From RGIG4608 sp045643885 (lineage in GTDB: Bacteria > Bacillota > Clostridia > Oscillospirales > CAG-272): 12,042 nucleotides of DNA. Where the stretch lies: NCBI GenBank assembly GCA_045643885.1, contig JAZRFY010000034.1:1-12042 (forward strand), written 5' to 3'. Below the pieces are notes generated by a model. That model saw only the letters and a list, made by a program, of their open reading frames with translations, was not told the DNA's origin and searched no databases. Positions within the stretch are counted from its first letter, which is position 1; every line of letters begins with the position of its first letter. Shown piece after piece: positions 1-6,180 of the stretch. Position numbers and translations under genes: made by a program.

Positions 1-794
1 TTGATGCCGTCCTTTGTGATGTTCTGACCCTTAACAACTGCAACAAGGATTGTTGTAGAACCTGTGCATGTGGGAACTCTCTGTGCAGAACCGATGAGCT
101 TACCGTTGAGCTCAGGAATTACAAGGCCGATAGCCTTCGCAGCACCTGTGGAGTTGGGAACGATGTTCTGTGCGCCAGCACGTGCACGGCGAAGGTCGCC
201 CTTTCTGTGAGGACCGTCAAGAATCATCTGGTCACCTGTGTAAGCGTGAACTGTTGTCATGATACCGCTCTGGATGGGAGCATAATCATTAAGAGCCTTT
301 GCCATGGGAGCAAGGCAGTTTGTTGTACAAGAAGCAGCAGAGATGATTGTATCTTCAGCTGTAAGTGTTTCATTGTTTGTACCGAAAACGATTGTCTTAA
401 GGTCATTACCTGCGGGAGCAGAGATAACTACCTTCTTAGCACCTGCGTCGATGTGTGCCTGAGACTTTTCCTTTGAGCAATAGAAACCTGTGCATTCAAG
501 AACTACGTCAACACCGAGCTCACCCCAAGGGCAGTCAGCTGCGTTCTTTTCAGCATAGATCTTAAGTGTCTTACCGTCAACTGTGATTGTACCAGCTTCG
601 TCATCGGACTCTACTGTGTGACCGAGTGCAAGGTAGTTACCCTGAGCTGTGTCATACTTGAGAAGGTGAGCAAGCATCTTGGGGCTTGTAAGGTCATTGA
701 CCGCAACGATTTCATAAGCCTCTGCGCCGAACATCTGACGGAAAGCAAGACGACCGATACGGCCGAATCCGTTAATAGCAACTTTTACTGACAT
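1..794 (-). CDS. gap: Type I glyceraldehyde-3-phosphate dehydrogenase (3' end outside the window)
   Basis: Cytosolic glycolytic enzyme that converts glyceraldehyde 3-phosphate, phosphate and NAD+ to 1,3-bisphosphoglycerate. Reading the minus strand from the ATG at 794-792 gives about 264 residues of a family that usually has about 335, so roughly 70 C-terminal residues lie beyond position 1. The N-terminus carries the Rossmann motif INGFGRIGR (residues 7-15) and VND (32-34) after the second strand, as expected for NAD use. The catalytic signature SCTTNC lies at 155-160 with the nucleophile at Cys156, and the partner His183 sits in TTVHAYTGDQ. Further family blocks, RAGAQNIVPNSTGAAKA and RVPTCTGS, are also present. 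The start is fixed by GGAGGA (complement of 802-807), 7 nt upstream. No pgk or tpi neighbour is visible here. The gene has its own promoter, listed separately. The family assignment is near certain. Confidence 0.97.
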   Translation of the reverse strand, partial: MSVKVAINGFGRIGRLAFRQMFGAEAYEIVAVNDLTSPKMLAHLLKYDTAQGNYLALGHTVESDDEAGTITVDGKTLKIYAEKNAADCPWGELGVDVVLECTGFYCSKEKSQAHIDAGAKKVVISAPAGNDLKTIVFGTNNETLTAEDTIISAASCTTNCLAPMAKALNDYAPIQSGIMTTVHAYTGDQMILDGPHRKGDLRRARAGAQNIVPNSTGAAKAIGLVIPELNGKLIGSAQRVPTCTGSTTILVAVVKGQNITKDGI

Positions 795-860
795 TTTAAT
801 GTCCTCCGTAATAAAATATTTTTCAAATTAGTCTGGGACATAAAGTCCCCATACACATCT

Positions 861-889
861 ATTTTATCGCATTTTGCGAAAATATACAA
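861..889 (-). promoter_or_regulatory. Sigma-A promoter for gap with a palindrome in its spacer
   Basis: On the minus strand, TTGTAT (complement of 884-889) and TAAAAT (complement of 861-866) are separated by exactly 17 nt. The predicted transcript starts near 854, leaving a leader of about 60 nt. The spacer contains the inverted repeat TCGCA-TTT-TGCGA (867-879), a plausible operator. Promoter assignment is from sequence only. Confidence 0.6.
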
Positions 890-1049
890 GACCTTTGATA
901 AAAAATTCTCAATTTTGGTATTTTGCTTTAATAAATCGCAAAAAACAATGACACTTTGTGCAAATCGTACAAATAATATAGCGATTTTGTGTGTGACTAG
1001 CATAAAAAATAAGAAAATATGGTATTTTCACCAAAAAGTAAAATCAATA

Positions 1050-1078
1050 TTGAAAAAATGTGAATGTTGGTGTATAAT
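1050..1078 (+). promoter_or_regulatory. Sigma-A promoter for the yitT-like gene
   Basis: TTGAAA (1050-1055) and a perfect TATAAT (1073-1078) are separated by 17 nt. The start codon at 1116 follows about 30 nt after the predicted transcription start, and AGGAGGA (1104-1110) lies between. The promoter probably also serves the small lipoprotein gene downstream. Confidence 0.8.
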
Positions 1079-1115
1079 ATCTATAGAAATATAATTCGTT
1101 TTTAGGAGGAATCAT

Positions 1116-2036
1116 ATGCGCTTGAAGTTATCAAAGCACGATATGTTAAACTATACTAAAAATATATTTATGATAATATTGGGCACGGCGATACTTTCCT
1201 TTGGAACGGCTATATTCCTTGTTCCTTTCAACCTTGTAACAGGTGGAGTATCAGGTCTTTCCATCGTTTTGCAAGAGATGATACCGCTCAATTTAAGCAT
1301 TGATTTTTATCTTGCTGTGATTACTTGGGGATTGTTTGCATTGGGACTTATTTTTCTTGGTGGAAACTTCGCATTAAAGACCTTGCTTTCAACCGTATTT
1401 TATCCCATATTCTTCACTTTGTTTTATAATCTTGTTGAATATAGAGTGTTTAACGGGCTTTTCGTTCTTCAAAACTCCGAATATCACGACATTGCCGTTT
1501 TACTTGCTGCACTTTTTGGTGGTGCATGTGCCGGTGCAGGCTCTGCATTGACCTTCAAGGCAGGTGGCTCAAGTGGTGGTGTGGACATCCTTGCATTCCT
1601 TCTTTGCAAGATATTTAAAAAGATAAAAAGCTCGTATATCATATTCGCAATCGACGCAGTAATCGTTATTCTTGGTATCTTCATTATCGAGGACCTTGTT
1701 CTTTCTATGCTTGGTATTGCGAGTGCACTCGTTTGCTCAACAGTAATCGACAGAATGTTCCTTGCAGGTGACGATGCATACGTTGCTCAGATCGTTACCA
1801 ATAGCAGTGAAGAGATAAGCCAAGGAGTTATTGAGATTCTTGATAGAACCACAACCATCGTCGACGTTATCGGAGCATACTCCAAGCAGCCCAAGAAGAT
1901 GGTTATCGTGTCCTTTAGTATGAGAGAATACTCCGAGCTTATGAGAATAATCAACAGAGAAGATCCTTCTGCATTTATGACCATTTCCCGCGTTCATGAA
2001 AACCGTGGAGAGGGATGGACTGAGGACAAAAAATAA
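1116..2036 (+). CDS. YitT family integral membrane protein (YitT_membrane + DUF2179)
   Basis: A 306-residue membrane protein of unknown transport or regulatory role; family members are widespread and multi-copy in Bacillota. The first ~215 residues are a run of hydrophobic helices containing two copies of the family's glycine motif: GGVSG in the first half (after VPFNLVT, about residues 42-46) and GGSSGG in the second (after ALTFKA, about residues 149-154). This fits the internal duplication of the YitT membrane domain. The last ~85 residues (from about 220) form a soluble alpha/beta segment with IEILDRTTTIVDVIGAYS and a later I-x-R-E-D-P-S-A-F-M block, matching the cytosolic DUF2179 domain. 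Length and domain order are normal for the family. AGGAGGA lies 5 nt before the ATG. A small lipoprotein gene follows after 27 nt with no terminator between, so the two are probably co-transcribed. The substrate cannot be inferred. Confidence 0.92.
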   Translation: MRLKLSKHDMLNYTKNIFMIILGTAILSFGTAIFLVPFNLVTGGVSGLSIVLQEMIPLNLSIDFYLAVITWGLFALGLIFLGGNFALKTLLSTVFYPIFFTLFYNLVEYRVFNGLFVLQNSEYHDIAVLLAALFGGACAGAGSALTFKAGGSSGGVDILAFLLCKIFKKIKSSYIIFAIDAVIVILGIFIIEDLVLSMLGIASALVCSTVIDRMFLAGDDAYVAQIVTNSSEEISQGVIEILDRTTTIVDVIGAYSKQPKKMVIVSFSMREYSELMRIINREDPSAFMTISRVHENRGEGWTEDKK

Positions 2037-2063
2037 CTTTTTTATATATTATGGAGAAAGAAT

Positions 2064-2372
2064 ATGACTAATATTGTTAAAATATCGCTTTTGATTTTGG
2101 CTTTTGTGATGGTATTTGCTTCCGTTTCGTGTGCTGAAAAGCCACACGAGCATTCATATGCTCAAACAACAGTTACTCCCACTTGCACCGAGAAGGGTTA
2201 TACTACATATACCTGCTCTTGTGGATATAGCTATGTTTCTGATTATATGCCTCCCGAGCACAATTGGAGTGAATGGGTAGAGGTTGAAGCAAGCACTCCC
2301 ACACAAAACGGTGTTATGGAAAGACATTGCGAGTGCGGTGCAACACAAACAACAATGGATTTGTTACAGTAA
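2064..2372 (+). CDS. Small cysteine-rich putative lipoprotein with a duplicated CxCG repeat
   Basis: A 102-residue secreted protein that I cannot assign a function. Residues 1-22 are a hydrophobic signal sequence ending in SVSC, with Cys23 as probable lipidation site; Ser at -3 makes the lipobox weak, so simple secretion is possible. The mature part holds two related units. The first runs from HEHSY (28-32) through TCTEKGY (40-46) to CSCG (51-54). The second runs from EHNWSEW (65-71) through TPTQNG (78-83) to CECG (89-92). The pattern H-x-W/Y ... T-C-T-x-x-G ... C-x-CG is common in tandem repeats of large clostridial surface proteins, and here it forms almost the whole protein. The second unit lacks the first Cys. 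Conserved Cys and His suggest metal binding or disulfides (inference). GGAGAAAG precedes the ATG. The gene lies 27 nt after the YitT-like gene and is followed directly by a terminator. Confidence 0.75.
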   Translation: MTNIVKISLLILAFVMVFASVSCAEKPHEHSYAQTTVTPTCTEKGYTTYTCSCGYSYVSDYMPPEHNWSEWVEVEASTPTQNGVMERHCECGATQTTMDLLQ

Positions 2373-2373
2373 T

Positions 2374-2403
2374 AAAAAAGGAAACCGAGAGGTTTCCTTT
2401 TTT
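2374..2403. terminator. Bidirectional rho-independent terminator between convergent genes
   Basis: A 13-bp perfect stem (2374-2386 with 2391-2403) with a GAGA loop: A-tract, GGAAACC, loop, GGTTTCC, T-tract. It begins one base after the stop codon of the small lipoprotein gene and overlaps the stop codon of the convergent hydrolase gene, so it can stop transcription from both sides. Confidence 0.9.
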
Positions 2404-3361
2404 ATTTATAGAGGTCAATGAATGACCATACCTTGTTCCAATATTTTTCGGGATTCTGAAGGGGGCTCATCGCGTGGTCGGCATGTCTTATGATGAGGAT
2501 ATCCTTGTTGCACGAAGCGCTTTCATAGAGCTGATAAGCCATAGAAACGGGAACGACAGTGTCCATATCTCCGTGAATGAAGAGTGTTGGCGTGGTTGAT
2601 TTTTTCACTTGCTCAAGTGCGGATGCAGCTCTTATATCAAAGCCGATTCTTTTCTTGATAGCAAGGCCGAAAAGGTCGATCAAGGGGAATGCAGGAAGAT
2701 GCATCATCTTGGGGATCTTGTGTGCATAGGCATCGTAAACGGAGGTGTATCCACAGTCCTCAATAGCACATTTTACGCAAGGAGGGAGGATTTCACCCGT
2801 TGTCATCATAACGGTAGCTCCACCCATTGAAACGCCGTGAAGGATGACGTGCGCATCGTTTGCTTTGCTGTCAACGTATTTGATCCAATCGATGATGTCG
2901 AATCTTTCGGTCCAACCCATGGTTGAGTATTCATAATCACTACCCTTGTGGGCGCGCATGTAGGGAACAAGCACGTTATATCCTGCCTCGTAATAATGCT
3001 TGGCGATATAGGCAAGGGATTTGGGCTGCGAACGGTAGCCGTGCACCAAAATCGCATATTTTGACGATTCATTCTCCTGATTATAAAGAAGGGCATTGAT
3101 ATGTCTTTGATCGCGATTTTGTATGGTTATATTTATTTGTGGTGCAGTGGAGTGGAAAAGTGTTCCTAAAATCACCTCGGGACTGTTGGCAAAATCCTCT
3201 TGATTTTTCTTGCTCATAACAGTACCGCGGGGATTTTGAATACCCTCTCTTGAAAGATGAGCTTTGATAAGATTATCCATCATCTTTTTGTATGCAGCGG
3301 ATATTGCCACTCCCGAAACCAATCCGAGAGCGCAGAGCTTTAATTTGTTTTTAAGCTTCAT
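2402..3361 (-). CDS. Membrane-anchored alpha/beta hydrolase
   Basis: A 319-residue serine hydrolase, probably an esterase, lipase or peptidase of unknown substrate. Residues about 7-24 form one hydrophobic segment after a Lys-rich start, which acts as a signal anchor or uncleaved signal, so the enzyme probably faces outward on the membrane. The fold elements appear in order: HGYRSQ (107-112, oxyanion-loop position), the nucleophile elbow GVSMGG (176-181, Ser178), HGDMDTVVP (263-271, probable catalytic Asp267) and HADHAMS (293-299, probable catalytic His296). Length and motif spacing are as in the Bacillus YqkD-like family, although orthology is not certain. The start follows AGGAG (complement of 3368-3372), which partly overlaps the dut stop codon at 3371-3373. 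The gene is therefore probably co-transcribed with dut and may depend partly on translation of dut. No functional link with dUTP metabolism is known to me. Confidence 0.88.
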   Translation of the reverse strand: MKLKNKLKLCALGLVSGVAISAAYKKMMDNLIKAHLSREGIQNPRGTVMSKKNQEDFANSPEVILGTLFHSTAPQINITIQNRDQRHINALLYNQENESSKYAILVHGYRSQPKSLAYIAKHYYEAGYNVLVPYMRAHKGSDYEYSTMGWTERFDIIDWIKYVDSKANDAHVILHGVSMGGATVMMTTGEILPPCVKCAIEDCGYTSVYDAYAHKIPKMMHLPAFPLIDLFGLAIKKRIGFDIRAASALEQVKKSTTPTLFIHGDMDTVVPVSMAYQLYESASCNKDILIIRHADHAMSPLQNPEKYWNKVWSFIDLYK

Positions 3362-3370
3362 ATTTTGCTC

Positions 3371-3811
3371 CTATTTTGTTCCTGTTGAACCGAAGCCGCC
3401 CTCACCTCTGACAGTTTCAGAAAGCTCATCGGTTTCTTCGAAATCAGCAACCACGTAGGGAGTGATAACGAGCTGAGCGATACGTTCACCGCTTGCAACT
3501 GTTTGAGGAATATCCGTATGGTTGTGAAGTGCAACCATCACCTCACCTCTGTAGTCGCAATCGATAACTCCTACCTTGTTGGCAGGAGCAAGACCGCGCT
3601 TGGAAGCAAGACCGCTTCTTGCATAGATGAGTCCTGCAAAGCCGACGGGGAGCTCAAGGGCAATTCCTGTTTTTACAAGAACTGTTGCGTGTGGCTCAAT
3701 GGTGATATCGTCCATGGCTGAATAGAGATCTGCACCTACAGAGTAGGGAGAACCGTAGGTTGGAATAACTGCTTTTTCATTAAGCTTTTTTATTTTTACG
3801 TTGTATTTCAT
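3371..3811 (-). CDS. dut: dUTP diphosphatase (trimeric dUTPase)
   Basis: Cytosolic enzyme that hydrolyses dUTP to dUMP and diphosphate, keeping uracil out of DNA and supplying dUMP for thymidylate synthesis. Taken from the ATG at 3811-3809, the product has 146 residues, the normal size for a homotrimeric dUTPase. All five family motifs are present: VGADLYSA (25-32), ARSGLASKRG (64-73), GVIDCDYRGE (81-90, catalytic Asp84), GERIAQL (109-115) and the flexible C-terminal RGEGGFGSTG (135-144). An upstream in-frame ATG at 3856 would add 15 residues unrelated to the family and would lie at the promoter itself. The chosen start has GGAGGC (complement of 3817-3822) at 5 nt. The hydrolase gene follows after 9 nt on the same transcript. 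Confidence 0.96.
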   Translation of the reverse strand: MKYNVKIKKLNEKAVIPTYGSPYSVGADLYSAMDDITIEPHATVLVKTGIALELPVGFAGLIYARSGLASKRGLAPANKVGVIDCDYRGEVMVALHNHTDIPQTVASGERIAQLVITPYVVADFEETDELSETVRGEGGFGSTGTK

Positions 3812-3838
3812 TTTTTGCCTCCGAAAAGGTAATAGTTT

Positions 3839-3867
3839 ATATAAATATGTTAACATATTTTAGACAA
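3839..3867 (-). promoter_or_regulatory. Promoter for dut-hydrolase operon
   Basis: On the minus strand, TTGTCT (complement of 3862-3867) and TTATAT (complement of 3839-3844) are 17 nt apart. This places the transcription start about 20 nt upstream of the dut start. The spacer is occupied almost completely by a perfect palindrome, listed separately, which suggests control by a repressor. Confidence 0.6.
3843..3860. promoter_or_regulatory. 18-bp perfect palindrome, candidate operator of dut
   Basis: The sequence AAATATGTTAACATATTT is its own reverse complement over all 18 bases. It sits between the -35 and -10 hexamers of the dut promoter, a classic position for a repressor site. It does not match the LexA box pattern (GAAC-N4-GTTC) or another operator that I can name confidently. 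The MATE promoter starts 34 nt away, so divergent control is possible but not shown. Confidence 0.55.
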
Positions 3868-3893
3868 AAAAGCAAGAAAAAAATACTTTATCT

Positions 3894-3922
3894 TTGACAA
3901 ACGGAAAAATATGTGCTATTAT
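3894..3922 (+). promoter_or_regulatory. Sigma-A promoter for MATE-TVP38 operon
   Basis: TTGACA (3894-3899, perfect) and TATTAT (3917-3922) are separated by 17 nt. The start codon at 3961 lies about 30 nt after the predicted transcription start. The promoter diverges from the dut promoter. Confidence 0.8.
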
Positions 3923-3960
3923 GGATATAATAAGAGTACTGTTTGATTGGAGGTGAGTAT

Positions 3961-5355
3961 ATGGATAAATCAGAGGCGTATCGCAAAAAAATGACGGAGT
4001 CCTCGGTGGCAAAAATAATAATATCTTTGGGGATTCCTACAACTGTTTCCATGCTCATTACCAATATATATAATTTGGCAGATACCTATTTTGTAGGAAT
4101 GCTCGGTAAGAGTCAGCTAGCGGCAACGGGATTTATTTTCCCCTTGCAGTGCATCATTCAGGCAATAGCTTTTATGCTTGGCCACGGAGCAGGAACGTTC
4201 GTTGCAAAATATCTTGCCCAAAACAATATAAAAAGAGCTTCTTCATATCTTACGACCTCGTTTGTTATCGGAGGTGTTATTGGAGCGTTGATGAGTATAT
4301 CGGGTCTTGTGTTTTTAGAAGATCTTATGCTTTTGCTTGGAAGCACGTCCACTGCCTTGCAGTATTCCAAGGACTATGGAATGTGGATACTCATATCCTG
4401 TCCCTTCCTTATTTGCTCACTCGTGTTAAATAACGTTTTAAGATACGAGGGCAAGGCGTTTTATGCCATGTTCGGTCTTTCTACAGGTGGTATAATCAAC
4501 ATTGTCGGAGACTACGTTTTAATAAATAAGCTTGGCATGGGAGTTTACGGTGCAGGTCTTTCAACTGCCGTTTCCCAGATGATAAGCTTTGTGCTTCTCT
4601 TTGTTTTGTATTATAAAAACTCTCAAAGTAGAATCGCGTTCAAGTATATTGCCAAGGAATTTGAAATATATAAGAACATTTTCAAAATGGGATTGCCGTC
4701 TCTTATCAGACAGGGACTTACCTCGGTTTCAAACGGCTTGCTCAACAATATGCTTGCTATTTACAACAACGATGCTGCAGTAGCTGCGATGAGCATAGTT
4801 CAAAAATACTCATCCTTCGTTATGTGTGTGGGACTTGGCATCGGACAGGGATATCAACCCTTTGCTGCCTACAACTATGAGCTTAAGGAGTATGACAGAG
4901 TTAAAAAGGGAACGAAATTCCTTCTTGCGTTCGGAACTGTTGCAGTCGGCGCAATAGCTACCTTGGGAGGATTGTTTGCTGTTCCGATATTAACTGCCTT
5001 TCCAAGAGAGGGTGCTGTTGGTGCTGCTGGTATTGTTGAAATCGGCACACCTGCTATGATATACGCGTCCATAGGACTTTGGTTCTTGCCAATGTCCGTT
5101 ACCTGCAATATGCTTTATCAAAGCATAAGAAAGGCAACACTGGCATCAGTCGTTGCTATTATGCGCTCGGGCGCAGTGCTTATTCCCGTATTGTTTATCG
5201 TGCATGAGCTTGCAGGACTTGACGGACTTCTTATGGCACAGCCCATATCCGACGTGATAACGGGCATTATAACTCTTCCGTTCTTTATTATGTTCTTCAA
5301 AAAGACTCCCTCGACCGAGGAGGCAAGAAGAGCACAGACTCAGGAGCAAATATGA
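3961..5355 (+). CDS. MATE family multidrug/toxin efflux transporter
   Basis: A 464-residue inner-membrane antiporter of the MATE superfamily, which exports cationic drugs or other organic compounds in exchange for Na+ or H+; the substrate here is unknown. The sequence shows about 12 hydrophobic helices in two halves. The family's N-terminal pattern is present as a short polar start, then IPTTVSMLITNIYNLADTYF, in which N-x-Y-N-L-x-D-T-Y-F is typical of helix 1-2. The second half repeats it in weaker form (GLPSLIRQGLTSVSNGLLNN). GxGxGYQPFAAYNYE near the second-half helices is also characteristic. The ATG at 3961 is preferred because GGAGGTGA (3949-3956) sits 4 nt before it; an upstream in-frame TTG at 3943 precedes this ribosome binding site and is unlikely. 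The stop overlaps the next start by 4 nt (ATGA, 5352-5355), so the two genes are translationally coupled. Confidence 0.95.
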   Translation: MDKSEAYRKKMTESSVAKIIISLGIPTTVSMLITNIYNLADTYFVGMLGKSQLAATGFIFPLQCIIQAIAFMLGHGAGTFVAKYLAQNNIKRASSYLTTSFVIGGVIGALMSISGLVFLEDLMLLLGSTSTALQYSKDYGMWILISCPFLICSLVLNNVLRYEGKAFYAMFGLSTGGIINIVGDYVLINKLGMGVYGAGLSTAVSQMISFVLLFVLYYKNSQSRIAFKYIAKEFEIYKNIFKMGLPSLIRQGLTSVSNGLLNNMLAIYNNDAAVAAMSIVQKYSSFVMCVGLGIGQGYQPFAAYNYELKEYDRVKKGTKFLLAFGTVAVGAIATLGGLFAVPILTAFPREGAVGAAGIVEIGTPAMIYASIGLWFLPMSVTCNMLYQSIRKATLASVVAIMRSGAVLIPVLFIVHELAGLDGLLMAQPISDVITGIITLPFFIMFFKKTPSTEEARRAQTQEQI

Positions 5356-6047
5356 AAAAATTTAATTCAAAAAAAGTAAAGCAATATCTTCCCATCACGT
5401 TTATGGGCATATGCGTTGTTGCTTTTGCTATATTTGTTGCATTAAACGAGGATTTTAGCATTGCGGATTTTCTTGAGATGACAAGGGGAAATCCCATAAT
5501 TACCTCCATTGCAGTAATTCTGGCATTCATAATCAAGGGATACGTTGTGTTTTTGCCATATGCAGTTATCGCAATATCGACAATGGCTCTTTTGCCGTTT
5601 CCCGAAGCGATTGCGACTGTTGTTGTGGGAACTATCGTCAATATTTCCGTTCCGTATTGGACGGGAAGACTTACTAAGGACGATTGGATTCAAAAGATCC
5701 TTGATAAATTCCCCAAGGTGCGTCCCTATTACGAAATGACGGATAATCTTTTCCTTTTAAGCTTTACTTTAAGAGCCTTGAATCTTTCAAATGAGGGACT
5801 CGGTCTCCTTTTCGGATCGGCAGGGCTTAGCTACATACCGTATCTTGTGAGCAGTCTCATAGCAATTGCACCCAGTGCGATAAGCTATGTGATTCTTGGC
5901 AAGGATATGGATTTTCTTGAGTCCATCAAGTCTCCCATCTTTTGGGCGGCTATCGGAGTTGATTGCATTATGGTTGCAGTAATGACGGTGTATTTCAAGA
6001 TAAAAAAGAAAAAACAAGATGTGCTCAAAGGGAGCAATTCCAAATAA
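5352..6047 (+). CDS. TVP38/TMEM64 (VTT domain, DedA-like) membrane protein
   Basis: A 231-residue polytopic membrane protein. Hydrophobic segments fall at about 12-31, 48-70, 72-100, 133-155, 160-183 and 194-216, with a Lys-rich cytosolic tail. The order resembles the VTT/SNARE-associated family: a first helix, a re-entrant pair around GYVVFLPYAVIAISTMALLPFPEAI, a G-x-x-x-N-x-x-x-P-Y-W-x-GR block (93-106), and the late pattern LRALNLSNEGLGLLFGSAG followed by IAPSAI (171-177). Members of this family and the related DedA proteins are linked to lipid scrambling or flipping and membrane homeostasis. Here the usual proline after L-R-x-x is replaced by Asn, so the family match is good but not perfect. 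The start codon overlaps the MATE stop by 4 nt, so expression is coupled to the transporter. A terminator follows 9 nt after the stop. Confidence 0.85.
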   Translation: MKKFNSKKVKQYLPITFMGICVVAFAIFVALNEDFSIADFLEMTRGNPIITSIAVILAFIIKGYVVFLPYAVIAISTMALLPFPEAIATVVVGTIVNISVPYWTGRLTKDDWIQKILDKFPKVRPYYEMTDNLFLLSFTLRALNLSNEGLGLLFGSAGLSYIPYLVSSLIAIAPSAISYVILGKDMDFLESIKSPIFWAAIGVDCIMVAVMTVYFKIKKKKQDVLKGSNSK

Positions 6048-6055
6048 AGATTTAT

Positions 6056-6079
6056 AAAAGCTCCCTAAAGGGAGCTTTT
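6056..6079 (+). terminator. Rho-independent terminator after MATE-TVP38
   Basis: A 10-bp stem (6056-6065 AAAAGCTCCC with 6070-6079) closes on a TAAA loop and ends in a run of five T. Apart from one loop base, it is identical over 25 bases to the terminator at 9948-9973. Confidence 0.85.
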
Positions 6080-6180
6080 TGCGTAAAAAATTTTTTTATA
6101 TATTTTTTGATTTTATTACACTTTTTGAAAAATTTGTTGACTTATATAGTAGAAGCAAATAAACGGAAAGGAAATTGACG

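Larger units (their letters stand above)
795..1115. other. Intergenic region between divergent gap and yitT-like gene
   Basis: This 321-nt AT-rich stretch holds no convincing gene. It contains the gap promoter (861-889), a short leader hairpin for gap (GGGAC 835-839 pairing with GTCCC 845-849), the promoter of the yitT-like gene (1050-1078), and three related TCGCA/TGCGA-type motifs at 867-879, 936-945 and 981-988. An open frame on the minus strand here has no ribosome binding site and runs through the gap promoter, so it is not taken as a gene. Confidence 0.6.

Noticed and set aside
207..476. 89-residue Cys-rich frame antisense to gap
   Set aside because: It is the reverse-frame shadow of the GAPDH gene, which matches its family in every block.
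785..1003. 72-residue reading frame on the minus strand upstream of gap
   Set aside because: It has no ribosome binding site, overlaps the gap promoter and start region, and has no recognisable protein pattern.
2746..2756. DnaA-box-like GTATCCACA
   Set aside because: A single imperfect copy inside a coding gene, with no cluster or AT-rich unwinding region.
3812..3856. In-frame upstream ATG giving a 161-residue dUTPase
   Set aside because: It lies upstream of the good GGAGGC site and at the predicted promoter, and the extra 15 residues do not fit the family.
3943..3960. TTG start six codons upstream of the MATE start
   Set aside because: The strong GGAGGTGA site is downstream of this TTG and positioned for ATG 3961.
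5297..5641. 114-residue frame antisense to the MATE/TVP38 junction
   Set aside because: The opposite strand carries two overlapping genes with clear family features; the antisense frame has no supporting start signal.
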